Below are positions 26,726 through 33,511 of a stretch of 60,316 nt of DNA, one piece after another (the stretch's first letter is position 1; each line of letters begins with the position of its first letter). This DNA is from Burkholderia sp. H160 (GTDB taxonomy: Bacteria > Pseudomonadota > Gammaproteobacteria > Burkholderiales > Burkholderiaceae): NCBI GenBank assembly GCA_000173575.1, contig ABYL01000033.1:1-60316 (forward strand), written 5' to 3'. A model generated the notes under the pieces. That model saw nothing but the letters and a program-made list of their open reading frames with translations. It made no database searches and had not been told where the DNA came from. A program made the translations under genes and the position numbers.

Positions 26726-26926
26726 TCACCACTCAGCGATGGCCACGTCGTAGTCTTCGTCGTAGAACGCGACGAGAAACTCTTCAGGCATCAACCACGA
26801 GTCGACGCTCACGCTTTGCGCGCCAACGTCGACGGCGACTTTCGCGTCGGGATCGACCGACTTCATCGCATGCTCGATCTTCGGGAGATCGTCCGCGCGG
26901 ATTTCAGTTTTCATCGAGAACTTCAC
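26726..26926 (-). CDS. Small HMA-like protein without metal-binding cysteines
   Basis: 66 residues from a GTG at 26926 with GGGGAGG upstream (an ATG four codons in is the alternative). The pattern of strands and helices (MKTEIRADDLPKIEHAMKSVDPDAKVAVDV, split over residues 5-35) resembles the heavy-metal-associated fold, but no CxxC is present. The C-terminus is strongly acidic (FYDEDYDVAIAEW). It overlaps the end of an upstream minus-strand frame that reaches 26904. Function unknown. Confidence 0.65.
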   Translation of the reverse strand: MKFSMKTEIRADDLPKIEHAMKSVDPDAKVAVDVGAQSVSVDSWLMPEEFLVAFYDEDYDVAIAEW

Positions 26927-27053
26927 TCTTCGCCTCCCCAGTCAGCAACGCGCTAACTCGCGCCAGCGCCAATTGCCAGATATGCCCCAACTCTGCATCA
27001 CTCAGGGTTTGCCTCGACTCGGACCGCAGTCTTGCGAGGCGCGCCGATTTACA
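26904..27053 (-). pseudogene. C-terminal fragment of an unrecognised gene
   Basis: A frame open on the minus strand ends at 26904 and overlaps the small HMA-like gene. The readable part (LRSESRQTLSDAELGHIWQL followed by a helix) looks like real protein, but no start codon with a ribosome site is visible. Upstream the sequence changes character. I infer the 3' end of a gene truncated at the boundary of the accessory region. Confidence 0.4.
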
Positions 27054-27074
27054 TCGAAGGGAACGACAACACCG

Positions 27075-27190
27075 TCAGCGGTATTGAAGGCCAAACGGGA
27101 AAGTTAAAGGTTCCCTCAGGTACTCTCGATCGCGCATAGTCCCAATAGTGGTCAGGTACTCGGGCATCAGTTTATAACCGTAATCCCGTC
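27075..27190 (-). pseudogene. Short gene fragment, unrecognised
   Basis: A minus-strand frame ending at 27075 reads YKLMPEYLTTIGTMRDREYL and then a short hydrophobic tail. It is bounded by a stop just upstream near 27190, so at most 39 residues are coded. Composition is protein-like, which suggests a truncated C-terminus of a lost gene. Family not recognised. Confidence 0.3.
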
Positions 27191-27226
27191 GAAACAGCTA
27201 TGGGTCAGGCGTGGCAGCCTGGAAAT

Positions 27227-27337
27227 GTGAAAGCCCGCACGCCTGTTGCGGGAGGTTTGCGTTTGCTCCTCCCCGTCCATTGTCAATGGGCGGGCCGTGG
27301 CAGGGAGACCTTGGGGTCTGCCGGCTTGAGCTTTCAC
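27227..27337 (+). ncRNA. Candidate structured RNA (multibranch fold)
   Basis: Four nested or adjacent stems can be drawn. A closing stem pairs GTGAAAGC (27227-27234) with GCTTTCAC (27330-27337). Inside it are a CCCGC/GCGGG hairpin (27234-27252), a long hairpin with arms CCCG-T-CCAT and ATGG-G-CGGG (27272-27294), and a GGC..AGACC/GGTCT..GCC hairpin (27299-27322). No coding frame explains it. It lies about 100 bp before an AAGGAG and a decayed gene, so a cis-acting leader of a mobile-element gene is as likely as a free RNA. The strand is inferred from that downstream gene. Confidence 0.5.
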
Positions 27338-27436
27338 GCCTGTCTGCCAACCTGGGCATCGTGCCCGCTCCCCTACCTCCATACCCGTCCGGGCGTTCCA
27401 TCGGGATAACGGAGCCCCCGTATTACCAATCCCACC

Positions 27437-27840
27437 AAGGAGCAATTTCCCTCCTGCCCCCTGTAGACGCTCTCCAATATGAACGGCTCGCGCTTGCCGC
27501 CTTCCAACTTTGTGTCCGGCAGGAGCAGCAACCTCAACACCTGATCACACTTTCGACCTCGATGTTCAGGATTCCTGCTGTGACGGCCGAGGAGAGACAT
27601 GAACACCGGAACCTGCTGGAACTCATGATCCAGATCGGTGAGAACTACCACGCGACTACTTGCTGCGATCACGAACTGTTTCCCTGCTTGCGCTCGCCGC
27701 CAAGGGGCTGCCCAACCGCCGACTGACACCGGAAGACGCGGCAGCGCTTCTCGCTGACGCGGCTCAGAGCAGAGCGCGAACGCCACACTGGCACCTATGA
27801 CCGCTTCCTCAACGAAGCACTACCCGGCGTCGTGCCCTGA
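27437..27840 (+). pseudogene. Frameshifted remnant of an accessory-element gene
   Basis: After AAGGAG at about 27437 the plus strand carries protein-like sequence broken across frames. The piece EHRNLLELMIQIGENYH runs to about 27650. The reading then continues in another frame as DYLLRSRTVSLLALAAKGLP and RRLTPEDAAALLADAAQ from 27654. After TPHWH a further shift gives YDRFLNEALPGVVP and a stop at 27840. Two frameshifts and a lost start make a decayed gene of about 100 or more codons. The family resembles small helical proteins of integrative elements but is not named. Confidence 0.55.
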
Positions 27841-28027
27841 CGGCGAAGGCGGTCAATGCCGCCTTATTTGCTTTTCCGGCGCCAGCAAGAATATGCAATA
27901 GAAATGAGATAGCCAAAACAATTGTAAATAGTTGTCAAAACGGGCTTATCTCGAATTAAAGCTGTTGACCTTGCCCCTTTCGATGGTCAATTCTCGTGGC
28001 ATCGCCAGAACATTCATGAGGAATCCA

Positions 28028-28462
28028 ATGGAGCAACAGATACAGAAAAGCACCGGGAGCGGGACGACTGACGAGGAGGTCTGTGACCTTTGTCGCATTA
28101 CCTATTCGATTTATTCCAACTTCCCGCCGATGCCGTCCGCACAGGCCCTGAACGTCGAAACCGGCGAGTTCTTTCCGTTTGACACGGTTCGTAAGATGAA
28201 ATCCGGTTACGACATGGCCGAAGCCCTGGGTTACGCACGGGCATGCACTTGTCGCGGACGCTCACCGGGCTGCTTCGACCAGCAATTCGAGCTAAAGGAT
28301 ACAGGCGGTAACGCGCTCGCTGATGCGTATTACACCGCCCGCCTTCCATCGGGCGAACTTGTTCAAGGCATTACAGATTCGCAGGGACGCACCGCGCGCC
28401 ACCGAACACGCGGCGCGCAATCCATTCACATTTACCTTGGTCACAGGGGACGTAATGCCTGA
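28028..28462 (+). CDS. Beta-sandwich adapter-like protein before muramidase (T6SS cargo type)
   Basis: 144 residues from ATG 28028 with TGAGGA upstream. The N-terminal half has a CDLC pair and a CTCRG/GCF cysteine cluster. The C-terminal half (FELKDTGGNALADAYYTARL, then GITDSQGRTARH) matches the small beta-sandwich that recurs in PAAR- and VgrG-linked proteins (pattern F-x-L-x-D-x-x-G and G-x-T-D-x-x-G-R-T). It overlaps the muramidase gene by eight bases. I infer a loading or adapter domain for a secreted effector. The region is clearly AT-richer than its surroundings. Confidence 0.65.
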   Translation: MEQQIQKSTGSGTTDEEVCDLCRITYSIYSNFPPMPSAQALNVETGEFFPFDTVRKMKSGYDMAEALGYARACTCRGRSPGCFDQQFELKDTGGNALADAYYTARLPSGELVQGITDSQGRTARHRTRGAQSIHIYLGHRGRNA

Positions 28463-29039
28463 TGCAATTGGAAGAGCACTAACAGATACAAACCCGAATT
28501 CGTGCGTTGAAGTGCATTGCAATAGGCACGGCAAGCCTTGGCGTCTTTCGAATGAAGGATTGGCATTTATGGCCGTGTGTGAAAGTGGCGTTTTGAATGG
28601 AACTTATAGGGGCTTGCCCGTTGTTGATGGGATGATTCTGAAAGTCTATGTCGATAGCAAGGGTTACCCTACAGTTGGATTCGGGCATAAAGTTCTTCCT
28701 TCGGATCATTTGCACGTGGGCGATGTGATTTCGGTGAATCGCGCGCGACAACTTGCGAAAACGAATTTTGAAGAATCGGAGTCTGCTATTAATCGCCGAA
28801 TACGGGTTCCGTTGCTCCAGCATGAATACGATGCGCTAGTAAGCATCGCTTTTAACGCAGGGCCAGGACATGGAATTTCGGAGCTGGTTGACAAGGTCAA
28901 TATCGCAGAATACGCTGCATTGCCAGCCTATGTTCGCACCTATCGCGCCCGTGGAATTGAATGGAGGCGCGCTCTTGAAGCACGACTTTTTGAAACAGGG
29001 AATTATGATGCGCGACACGGGAAAGGCATTGCTATATAA
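28455..29039 (+). CDS. GH24 (T4-lysozyme-type) muramidase, candidate T6SS effector
   Basis: 194 residues from ATG 28455 with GGGGACGT upstream. The lysozyme signature YVDSKGYPTVGFGHK corresponds to the catalytic Asp/Thr segment of T4 lysozyme, and the catalytic Glu is in VCESGV, with a longer insert than in T4 lysozyme between Glu and Asp. The C-terminal helix pair (LVSIAFNAGPG) is also typical. It cleaves the peptidoglycan glycan backbone. It has no signal peptide, holin or phage neighbours. It overlaps an upstream beta-sandwich protein and a downstream exported protein, the layout of an anti-bacterial effector with immunity. Confidence 0.85.
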   Translation: MPDAIGRALTDTNPNSCVEVHCNRHGKPWRLSNEGLAFMAVCESGVLNGTYRGLPVVDGMILKVYVDSKGYPTVGFGHKVLPSDHLHVGDVISVNRARQLAKTNFEESESAINRRIRVPLLQHEYDALVSIAFNAGPGHGISELVDKVNIAEYAALPAYVRTYRARGIEWRRALEARLFETGNYDARHGKGIAI

Positions 29040-29463
29040 GATTGTCAAATGTTTTATGGTCGCAGTGGCCTTGAGTGGCTTTCAGTCCATATATGCCAAC
29101 GAAGCTATCGATGATTCGAACTGCCTGCAATATTTAGGCGGTGGTGGATTCGGAGATTTCGATTGTTACGAAGATCATGCCAAGAGTCTGGAGGCTGATA
29201 ACAAGAAGGTTTCTAATGAAATTCTATTGGCGCGGGGCGTTTCCAGCACGAACAAATCTGATTTGATCCGTTATATGCGAGCGCAAGATGACGCTGTGAA
29301 GGCTTGCGATCTTGCGATTAAGCTTGAATATCCGTCAGCAAAGGAAAGAGCGCAAAGGAACCATATAGAGTTATATGATGTGATGGCGGCGCGTTGCCAC
29401 TATTCAATTCGGAAGCAGCAAAACGAATTCCTGCGCGACCTCGATTCGATCAGAACGGGTTGA
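29005..29463 (+). CDS. Exported LprI-like protein, candidate muramidase immunity
   Basis: 152 residues starting at the ATG pair 29005/29008, which follows AGGGAATT. It overlaps the muramidase gene by 35 bases. A signal peptide is clear (basic start, hydrophobic core CFMVAVALSGF, cleavage near YAN-EA). The mature part has six cysteines and helical segments in a pattern like the LprI/DUF1311 lysozyme-inhibitor family (DCYEDHAKSLEADNKKVSNE). Periplasmic location and overlap with a muramidase suggest it protects the producer. Family assignment is tentative. Confidence 0.7.
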   Translation: MMRDTGKALLYKIVKCFMVAVALSGFQSIYANEAIDDSNCLQYLGGGGFGDFDCYEDHAKSLEADNKKVSNEILLARGVSSTNKSDLIRYMRAQDDAVKACDLAIKLEYPSAKERAQRNHIELYDVMAARCHYSIRKQQNEFLRDLDSIRTG

Positions 29464-29512
29464 AGGTCATAGTTAGACGCACATCAACCATGGCCCGCTT
29501 CGACGGGGCACC

Positions 29513-29545
29513 GCAATGCCGGGTCACTCAGCGACCCGGCATTGC
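29513..29545 (+). terminator. Strong hairpin after the immunity-like gene
   Basis: GCAATGCCGGGTC, loop ACTCAGC, GACCCGGCATTGC: a perfect 13-bp stem followed by CGTTT. It lies 50 bp after the stop at 29463 and just before the next small gene at 29568. The T run is short, so it may be a partial terminator or an RNA-stabilising hairpin. Confidence 0.65.
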
Positions 29546-29567
29546 CGTTTCAGAGACGGAATCTACG

Positions 29568-29837
29568 ATGCGAGTCATTCAAATTTTAGCTGCAAATCTC
29601 ATTGGATGCGCTTCAGTTTTCGCCTTTGCTGATGCGGCCTGCGATGCCAAGGCAAAGACGCGCGATGACATTCTGGCTTGCACCCACTTCACGGATACGT
29701 TTGATTCGGAAGACCACGCTTATACCGATAAGGATTCGGGAGCGCGAATATATGCGCCGAATCATCCAGAGCTGGCGATTTCAGATGCCGACAACATCAC
29801 TGGATATATAGCAACTTTCGATAACGAAATCTCTTGA
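29568..29837 (+). CDS. Small exported hypothetical protein (89 aa)
   Basis: ATG 29568 has ACGGAAT upstream. A signal peptide is visible (MRVIQILAANLIGCASVFAF, cleavage near ADA-AC). The mature domain has two cysteines (AACDAK and ILACTHF), which could form one disulfide, and is acidic. Its stop overlaps the ATG of the next exported gene (TGATG). It belongs to the AT-richer cassette with the muramidase and may be a second immunity or accessory protein. Family not recognised. Confidence 0.65.
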   Translation: MRVIQILAANLIGCASVFAFADAACDAKAKTRDDILACTHFTDTFDSEDHAYTDKDSGARIYAPNHPELAISDADNITGYIATFDNEIS

Positions 29838-30316
29838 TGATCAAAAAAATGAAATCTTGGTGCCGCACACTGGTCGTTGCGCTATCCCTATCGGCTTGTC
29901 TTTGTGAGCCGGTTCATGCTGGTAGTGGCTTCTTGGGAAACGTGAAAGCTCAGGTGCCATCCAGCACTGGATGCCGTTTTTTGGAAACCGTAGAGTTGCA
30001 GTTGCCATTCAACAGCACCGCGCTCTCCAAGGATGATCGGCAGGTGATTGAACGCGCGGCAAGTAGAGCAAAGAAATGGCCCGATGTCCAGATTCAAGCA
30101 ATTGTAATTGCCGGTGCCTATATCGGCGAGCGCGATCTGGATATCTTGCAGGATCGCCGTGGCGAGGTGGTGAAAGGATATCTAAGGAAACTTGGAATCC
30201 CGAGTGCGGACATATATGTAGAGCCTAAAACTCTGACCAATGTGTTTGCGCAAAAACTTCCCGATGGCAAGACCCGTGTCAATCAGATTGAAATAGAATT
30301 AAGTCCGATTTGCTAG
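29837..30316 (+). CDS. Exported OmpA-like small protein
   Basis: 159 residues from ATG 29837 (a second ATG lies at 29849). The N-terminus is a signal or lipoprotein-like peptide (VVALSLSACLCEPVHAG). The mature part contains a shortened OmpA-like pattern: LPFNSTALSKDDRQVIERAA, then AYIGERDLDILQDRRGEVVK, in which the usual peptidoglycan-binding Asp/Arg region is only partly kept. It may bind peptidoglycan in the periplasm. It is the last gene of the cassette, before a hairpin at 30396. Confidence 0.7.
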   Translation: MIKKMKSWCRTLVVALSLSACLCEPVHAGSGFLGNVKAQVPSSTGCRFLETVELQLPFNSTALSKDDRQVIERAASRAKKWPDVQIQAIVIAGAYIGERDLDILQDRRGEVVKGYLRKLGIPSADIYVEPKTLTNVFAQKLPDGKTRVNQIEIELSPIC

Positions 30317-30395
30317 GGTAGCTGCGAATGGATGTGCGACGATCCAAGGCTTTGGCCACCTACCACGCCCACCAACCCGTAAGCACGCGAACCTA

Positions 30396-30413
30396 GACCC
30401 GCTTCGGCGGGGT
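30396..30413 (+). terminator. GACCCGC-TTCG-GCGGGGTC hairpin
   Basis: A UUCG-type tetraloop on a GC stem with one bulge, 80 bp after the OmpA-like gene. It is followed by ATTCAAA with no real T run, so termination efficiency is uncertain. It is the only terminator-like structure at the right end of the AT-richer cassette. The 110 bp before it hold no gene. Confidence 0.5.
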
Positions 30414-30506
30414 CATTCAAAGGCAGGTCACGCAGGCAACCGGCACCACCACGACCGGGCATACGCCACGTCGCCTACGAACTCAATGCCACTCAGCACG
30501 AAGCCA

Positions 30507-30955
30507 TTAGGACCCATCCAGCTCACTTCGACGTCGTGCAGCGGCACCAGCGGTTGCGAGTCTGTCGCGCCGGATTGCTGGAAGCACGCCACCTTTCCAG
30601 TGAATCGCGGAAGCGAGAATGCCGAGCGCGACACCGAACGCGACGATGCCGCTCCAGCCAAAACGGCTCATCAACCATCCGCTGACCGTCGCACCGACCG
30701 CGGCGCCGAAAAAGTGGCCGTCATATAGAGACTATTGATGCGGCCCTGCGCGTTTGGATCGACTGCGAACGCGCGAGTCTGGTTGGAAACGAGACCGGAC
30801 TGCACGCCGATATCGAGCACGATCACGCCCACGATCAACAGAGTAAGCGAACTCGCCGCGCCGGACAGAAGCAGATACGCCAGCGTGACGATGCCGATAC
30901 TGCGCGCCTGGACGTTCGGGTCCGGCAAGTCGATGCTGTCCGTGCCGGTTCGAGC
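30507..30955 (-). pseudogene. MFS transporter, 5'-truncated and frameshifted
   Basis: From about 30955 down the minus strand reads typical MFS sequence (IVTLAYLLLSGAASSLTLLI, then SNQTRAFAVDPNAQGRINSL). At about 30709-30713 a run of A on the plus strand is one base short, and the rest continues in another frame (FGAAVGATVSGWLMSRFGW) to a stop at 30507. Only about the last third of a transporter remains. The missing 5' end abuts a LysR gene fragment that is also missing its 5' end, which shows an internal deletion. Confidence 0.8.
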
Positions 30956-31217
30956 GCGCCTCGCCGTGAACACCGCGGACGCCGCTATCGCGGCGGCGAT
31001 TCTCGACGTCGGACTGATACGTGTGCTGTCCTACCAGGTAGCGGACGCGTTGCGCGCGAACGAACTGCGTGTCGTGCTTGAAGCGTTCGAGTCAACGCCG
31101 CTGCCGGTCAATCTCGTGCATGCAGGGCAAACGCCGCTGCCCTTGAAGCTGCGCGCCTTCCTCGACCTCGCAACGCCGAGGCTGCACGCGCGCATATCGG
31201 GCGAAGGGTCGGCGTGA
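30945..31217 (+). pseudogene. LysR regulator, C-terminal fragment
   Basis: The plus strand from about 30945 reads ARLAVNTADAAIAAAILDVG and LSYQVADALRANELRVVLE, then ends at 31217. This is the C-terminal part of a LysR substrate-binding domain. The helix-turn-helix and the first two-thirds are absent. The frame is open further left only as antisense of the MFS fragment. It is the other half of a divergent MFS/LysR pair whose 5' halves are gone. Confidence 0.8.
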
Positions 31218-31261
31218 GCGCAACCTGACTACGCCGCGAATCCACGACGGCGGGCAGTTCA

Positions 31262-31408
31262 TCATCCGCCGTAGGTCGACTCCCATCCCCCTCCCAGCGC
31301 TTTGCACAACGTGATGAGATTCGTCGCAGCGGTGGCTTTGCTCGTCTGGAGATTGCTCTGCGCTTCGAGCAACTGCCGCTGCACGTTCAGCACGTCGAGA
31401 CCGCCACC
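31262..31408 (-). pseudogene. NodT-type outer-membrane efflux protein, C-terminal fragment
   Basis: The minus strand from 31408 reads LDVLNVQRQLLEAQSNLQTS, continues as a helical end and stops at 31262. This is the last 48 residues of a NodT/TolC-like outer-membrane factor. Everything upstream is missing; the mug gene abuts directly. It is too short for function. An intact NodT gene lies at 33512-35032. Confidence 0.8.
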
Positions 31409-31989
31409 TAGTCGAGGCTAGACGAGTCCACCGCAATACAGAGTTCACGATAGGCACTCACGAGCGCATCGAGGCTGAACGACCGGTTCAGGCCGCTAGG
31501 GTTAGGCAGAACCCATGCTCGCGCGCCGCCGAAATCGTCGGCTTGCAAGCCCCATTCGATATCGCGCTGACCGGACATTTCAGCGAGTGCCACCTTGCCA
31601 AGAAACGCGATGAATCGCGGCGAGTAGTGTCGAATCTTCAGTTGGAACTGCGCCGCAGCGGCTTGAATCTCCGCCTTCGATAACTGGTCCGCACGTGCCG
31701 TGGGACGTGAGACCGCCGCCGTCAGACCATATCCATGCTTCAACAATTGCCTGTCGTTCTCGGGGCGAAACTCCTCGTTCGTGAAACCGGCACGATGGAG
31801 CACTTTCCAGAACCGGTTACCCCTGCCTGCAAAGTGGTGGCCCGTCGATGCCGCGCGCAAACCCGGGTTGATGCCACAGAAGAGTATCGACAAGCCGGGC
31901 CGGATAATGTCGGGAAGGGATTGCGTCGAAGCGCCGTTCGTCACCGATGACACGCCCGCCGGCTGCGCGATGGACTCATCGTTGCGCAC
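31408..31989 (-). CDS. mug: G/U mismatch-specific DNA glycosylase
   Basis: 193 residues from a GTG at 31989 with GGGGAGG just upstream; an ATG frame to 32115 is possible but would overlap an AraC fragment. The Mug signature is clear: ILFCGINPGLRAASTGHHFA followed by GRGNRFWKVLHRAGF, with the catalytic Asn in GINPG, and the C-terminal LPNPSGLNRSFSLD. It removes uracil or thymine opposite guanine. The gene is intact but sits among decayed fragments on both sides. Confidence 0.9.
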   Translation of the reverse strand: MRNDESIAQPAGVSSVTNGASTQSLPDIIRPGLSILFCGINPGLRAASTGHHFAGRGNRFWKVLHRAGFTNEEFRPENDRQLLKHGYGLTAAVSRPTARADQLSKAEIQAAAAQFQLKIRHYSPRFIAFLGKVALAEMSGQRDIEWGLQADDFGGARAWVLPNPSGLNRSFSLDALVSAYRELCIAVDSSSLD

Positions 31990-32170
31990 TCGCCTCCCCT
32001 CTGAATCGCATCCGATATTGTTTCGGCGTGACGTTGAGCCGCCGTGAGAAAGTCGTGCGCATATGTGTGGCGTTGTGAAAACCGCATTTGAAGGCAACTG
32101 TCTTGAGCGGTGCATCGGTAACCCGCGGCTTCGCGCTGTGTCGCAACAGCCCGCACCTGAATCGCTTCAA
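31976..32170 (-). pseudogene. AraC-family regulator, C-terminal fragment
   Basis: A minus-strand frame reads DAPLKTVAFKCGFHNATHMR followed by TTFSRRLNVTPKQYRMRFR, the second helix-turn-helix of an AraC regulator. The first 80 percent of the protein is absent; the frame reaches only to the end of the EmrA gene. It overlaps the start of mug by a few bases in another frame. Non-functional remnant. Confidence 0.75.
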
Positions 32171-33477
32171 CCCGCGTTTGCCTTGCGCTCGTGCGACGCC
32201 ACGCGTTGCTGTTGCGATTGCGGTTGCGGCTGCGCGGCGCTCACGCGCGACACCATTTCGTTCTGCTTGATGATCTTGTCGATCTCAGCATCGGCTTGCG
32301 CATCGTATTGCGCGAAAACATCGGTGCGATAGCGCGTGTTCTGCGCCGCGCCCAGTTGCGAACCCGATTCGTCGTGCGTGTCGGCATCGACCGTCATCGA
32401 CAGGCCGATGCGCAGCGGATGCGCGGCCAGTTCGGCCGGATCGAGCTCGATACGCACGGGCAGACGCTGCACGATCTTGATCCAGTTGCCCGTGGCGTTC
32501 TGCGCCGGCAGCGTCGCGAACGCGCTGCCCGTGCCCGCCGAAAAGCCCTCGATACGCCCGTGATATCTGGCGCCTCGACCGTAGACGTCCGAGGTCAGTG
32601 TGACCGGCTGGCCAATCCGCATGTGCTTGAGCTGCACTTCCTTGAAGTTGGCGTCGACCCACACGCCATCGAGCGGCACGATCGCCATCAGCGGCGTGCC
32701 GGGCGCGACACGCTGGCCGACCTGAACCCGGCGCTGGGCCACATAGCCGGTCACCGGCGCCGGCAACGTATCGCGCGCATACGCGAGCCACGCGGTCCGC
32801 ACTTTCGCGGCGGCCGCCTGCACGTCCGGATGCTGTTCGACCGTGGTGCGGTCGGTCAGCGCATGGTTGGCCTCGCCCTGCTGGCGCGCGGCGTCGAGTG
32901 CGGCCTGCGCGACGTTCACCGCGTCGCGGGCGTGTGCGATGTCTTCCGCGGACACGGCGCCCGTGTCGGCGACCGCTTCGCGGCGGTGCAGATCGTCGCG
33001 CGCGCGGGCCAGGTCGGCTTCGCGCTGCGTGACGTTCGCCGCGTAGAAGTCGTTGTTGACATACAGACCGCTCACGCGACGCACGGTCTGCCCGAGTTGC
33101 GCTTCGGCATCGGCGAGCGCAAGTTTGGCATCGGCCGGGTCCAGCGTGACCACGGGGTCGCCTTGCTTCACGATCTGCGTGTCGTCGGTGTTGACGGCGA
33201 CGACCGTCCCGGTGACCTGCGGCGTCAGCTGCACGAGATTGCCGCTGACATACGCGTCGTCGGTCTCCTGGTGATAACGGCCCTCGGTGAAGTAGTACGC
33301 GCCGTAGGCCGCGCTCGCGAGCACCACGGCGGCGCCGAGCAGCGCGATCAGGCGCTTGCGGCGTGCCGGCGGCGCGGCCTTGTTGTCGTTCTGGGGCGCG
33401 GCAGGCGCTTGCGCGCCGGCCTTCTGTTCGTCTTCCTGATCCGCCAGTTCGCGGTCGGTCGTGATCGAATCGCTCAT
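32167..33477 (-). CDS. EmrA/HlyD-family membrane fusion protein
   Basis: 436 residues from ATG 33477 with AGGAGA upstream; a longer frame to 33600 is rejected. A cytoplasmic tail is followed by one transmembrane helix (about residues 43-63), then the periplasmic adaptor with the EmrA pattern QETDDAYVSGNLVQLTPQVT, a long coiled-coil hairpin (about 130-225) and the closing lipoyl/barrel parts. It links the EmrB-type transporter to the outer-membrane channel. Last gene of the efflux cluster, 34 bp after the NodT gene. Confidence 0.94.
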   Translation of the reverse strand: MSDSITTDRELADQEDEQKAGAQAPAAPQNDNKAAPPARRKRLIALLGAAVVLASAAYGAYYFTEGRYHQETDDAYVSGNLVQLTPQVTGTVVAVNTDDTQIVKQGDPVVTLDPADAKLALADAEAQLGQTVRRVSGLYVNNDFYAANVTQREADLARARDDLHRREAVADTGAVSAEDIAHARDAVNVAQAALDAARQQGEANHALTDRTTVEQHPDVQAAAAKVRTAWLAYARDTLPAPVTGYVAQRRVQVGQRVAPGTPLMAIVPLDGVWVDANFKEVQLKHMRIGQPVTLTSDVYGRGARYHGRIEGFSAGTGSAFATLPAQNATGNWIKIVQRLPVRIELDPAELAAHPLRIGLSMTVDADTHDESGSQLGAAQNTRYRTDVFAQYDAQADAEIDKIIKQNEMVSRVSAAQPQPQSQQQRVASHERKANAG

Positions 33478-33511
33478 TGCAGTTCTCCTGATAGGTGTGC
33501 CTGCGTGCCGT

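Noticed and set aside
27211-27786. Overlapping frames of 137-171 residues on both strands in the accessory region
   Set aside because: They run through the candidate RNA and the frameshifted gene. Only the pieces described as a remnant look like protein.
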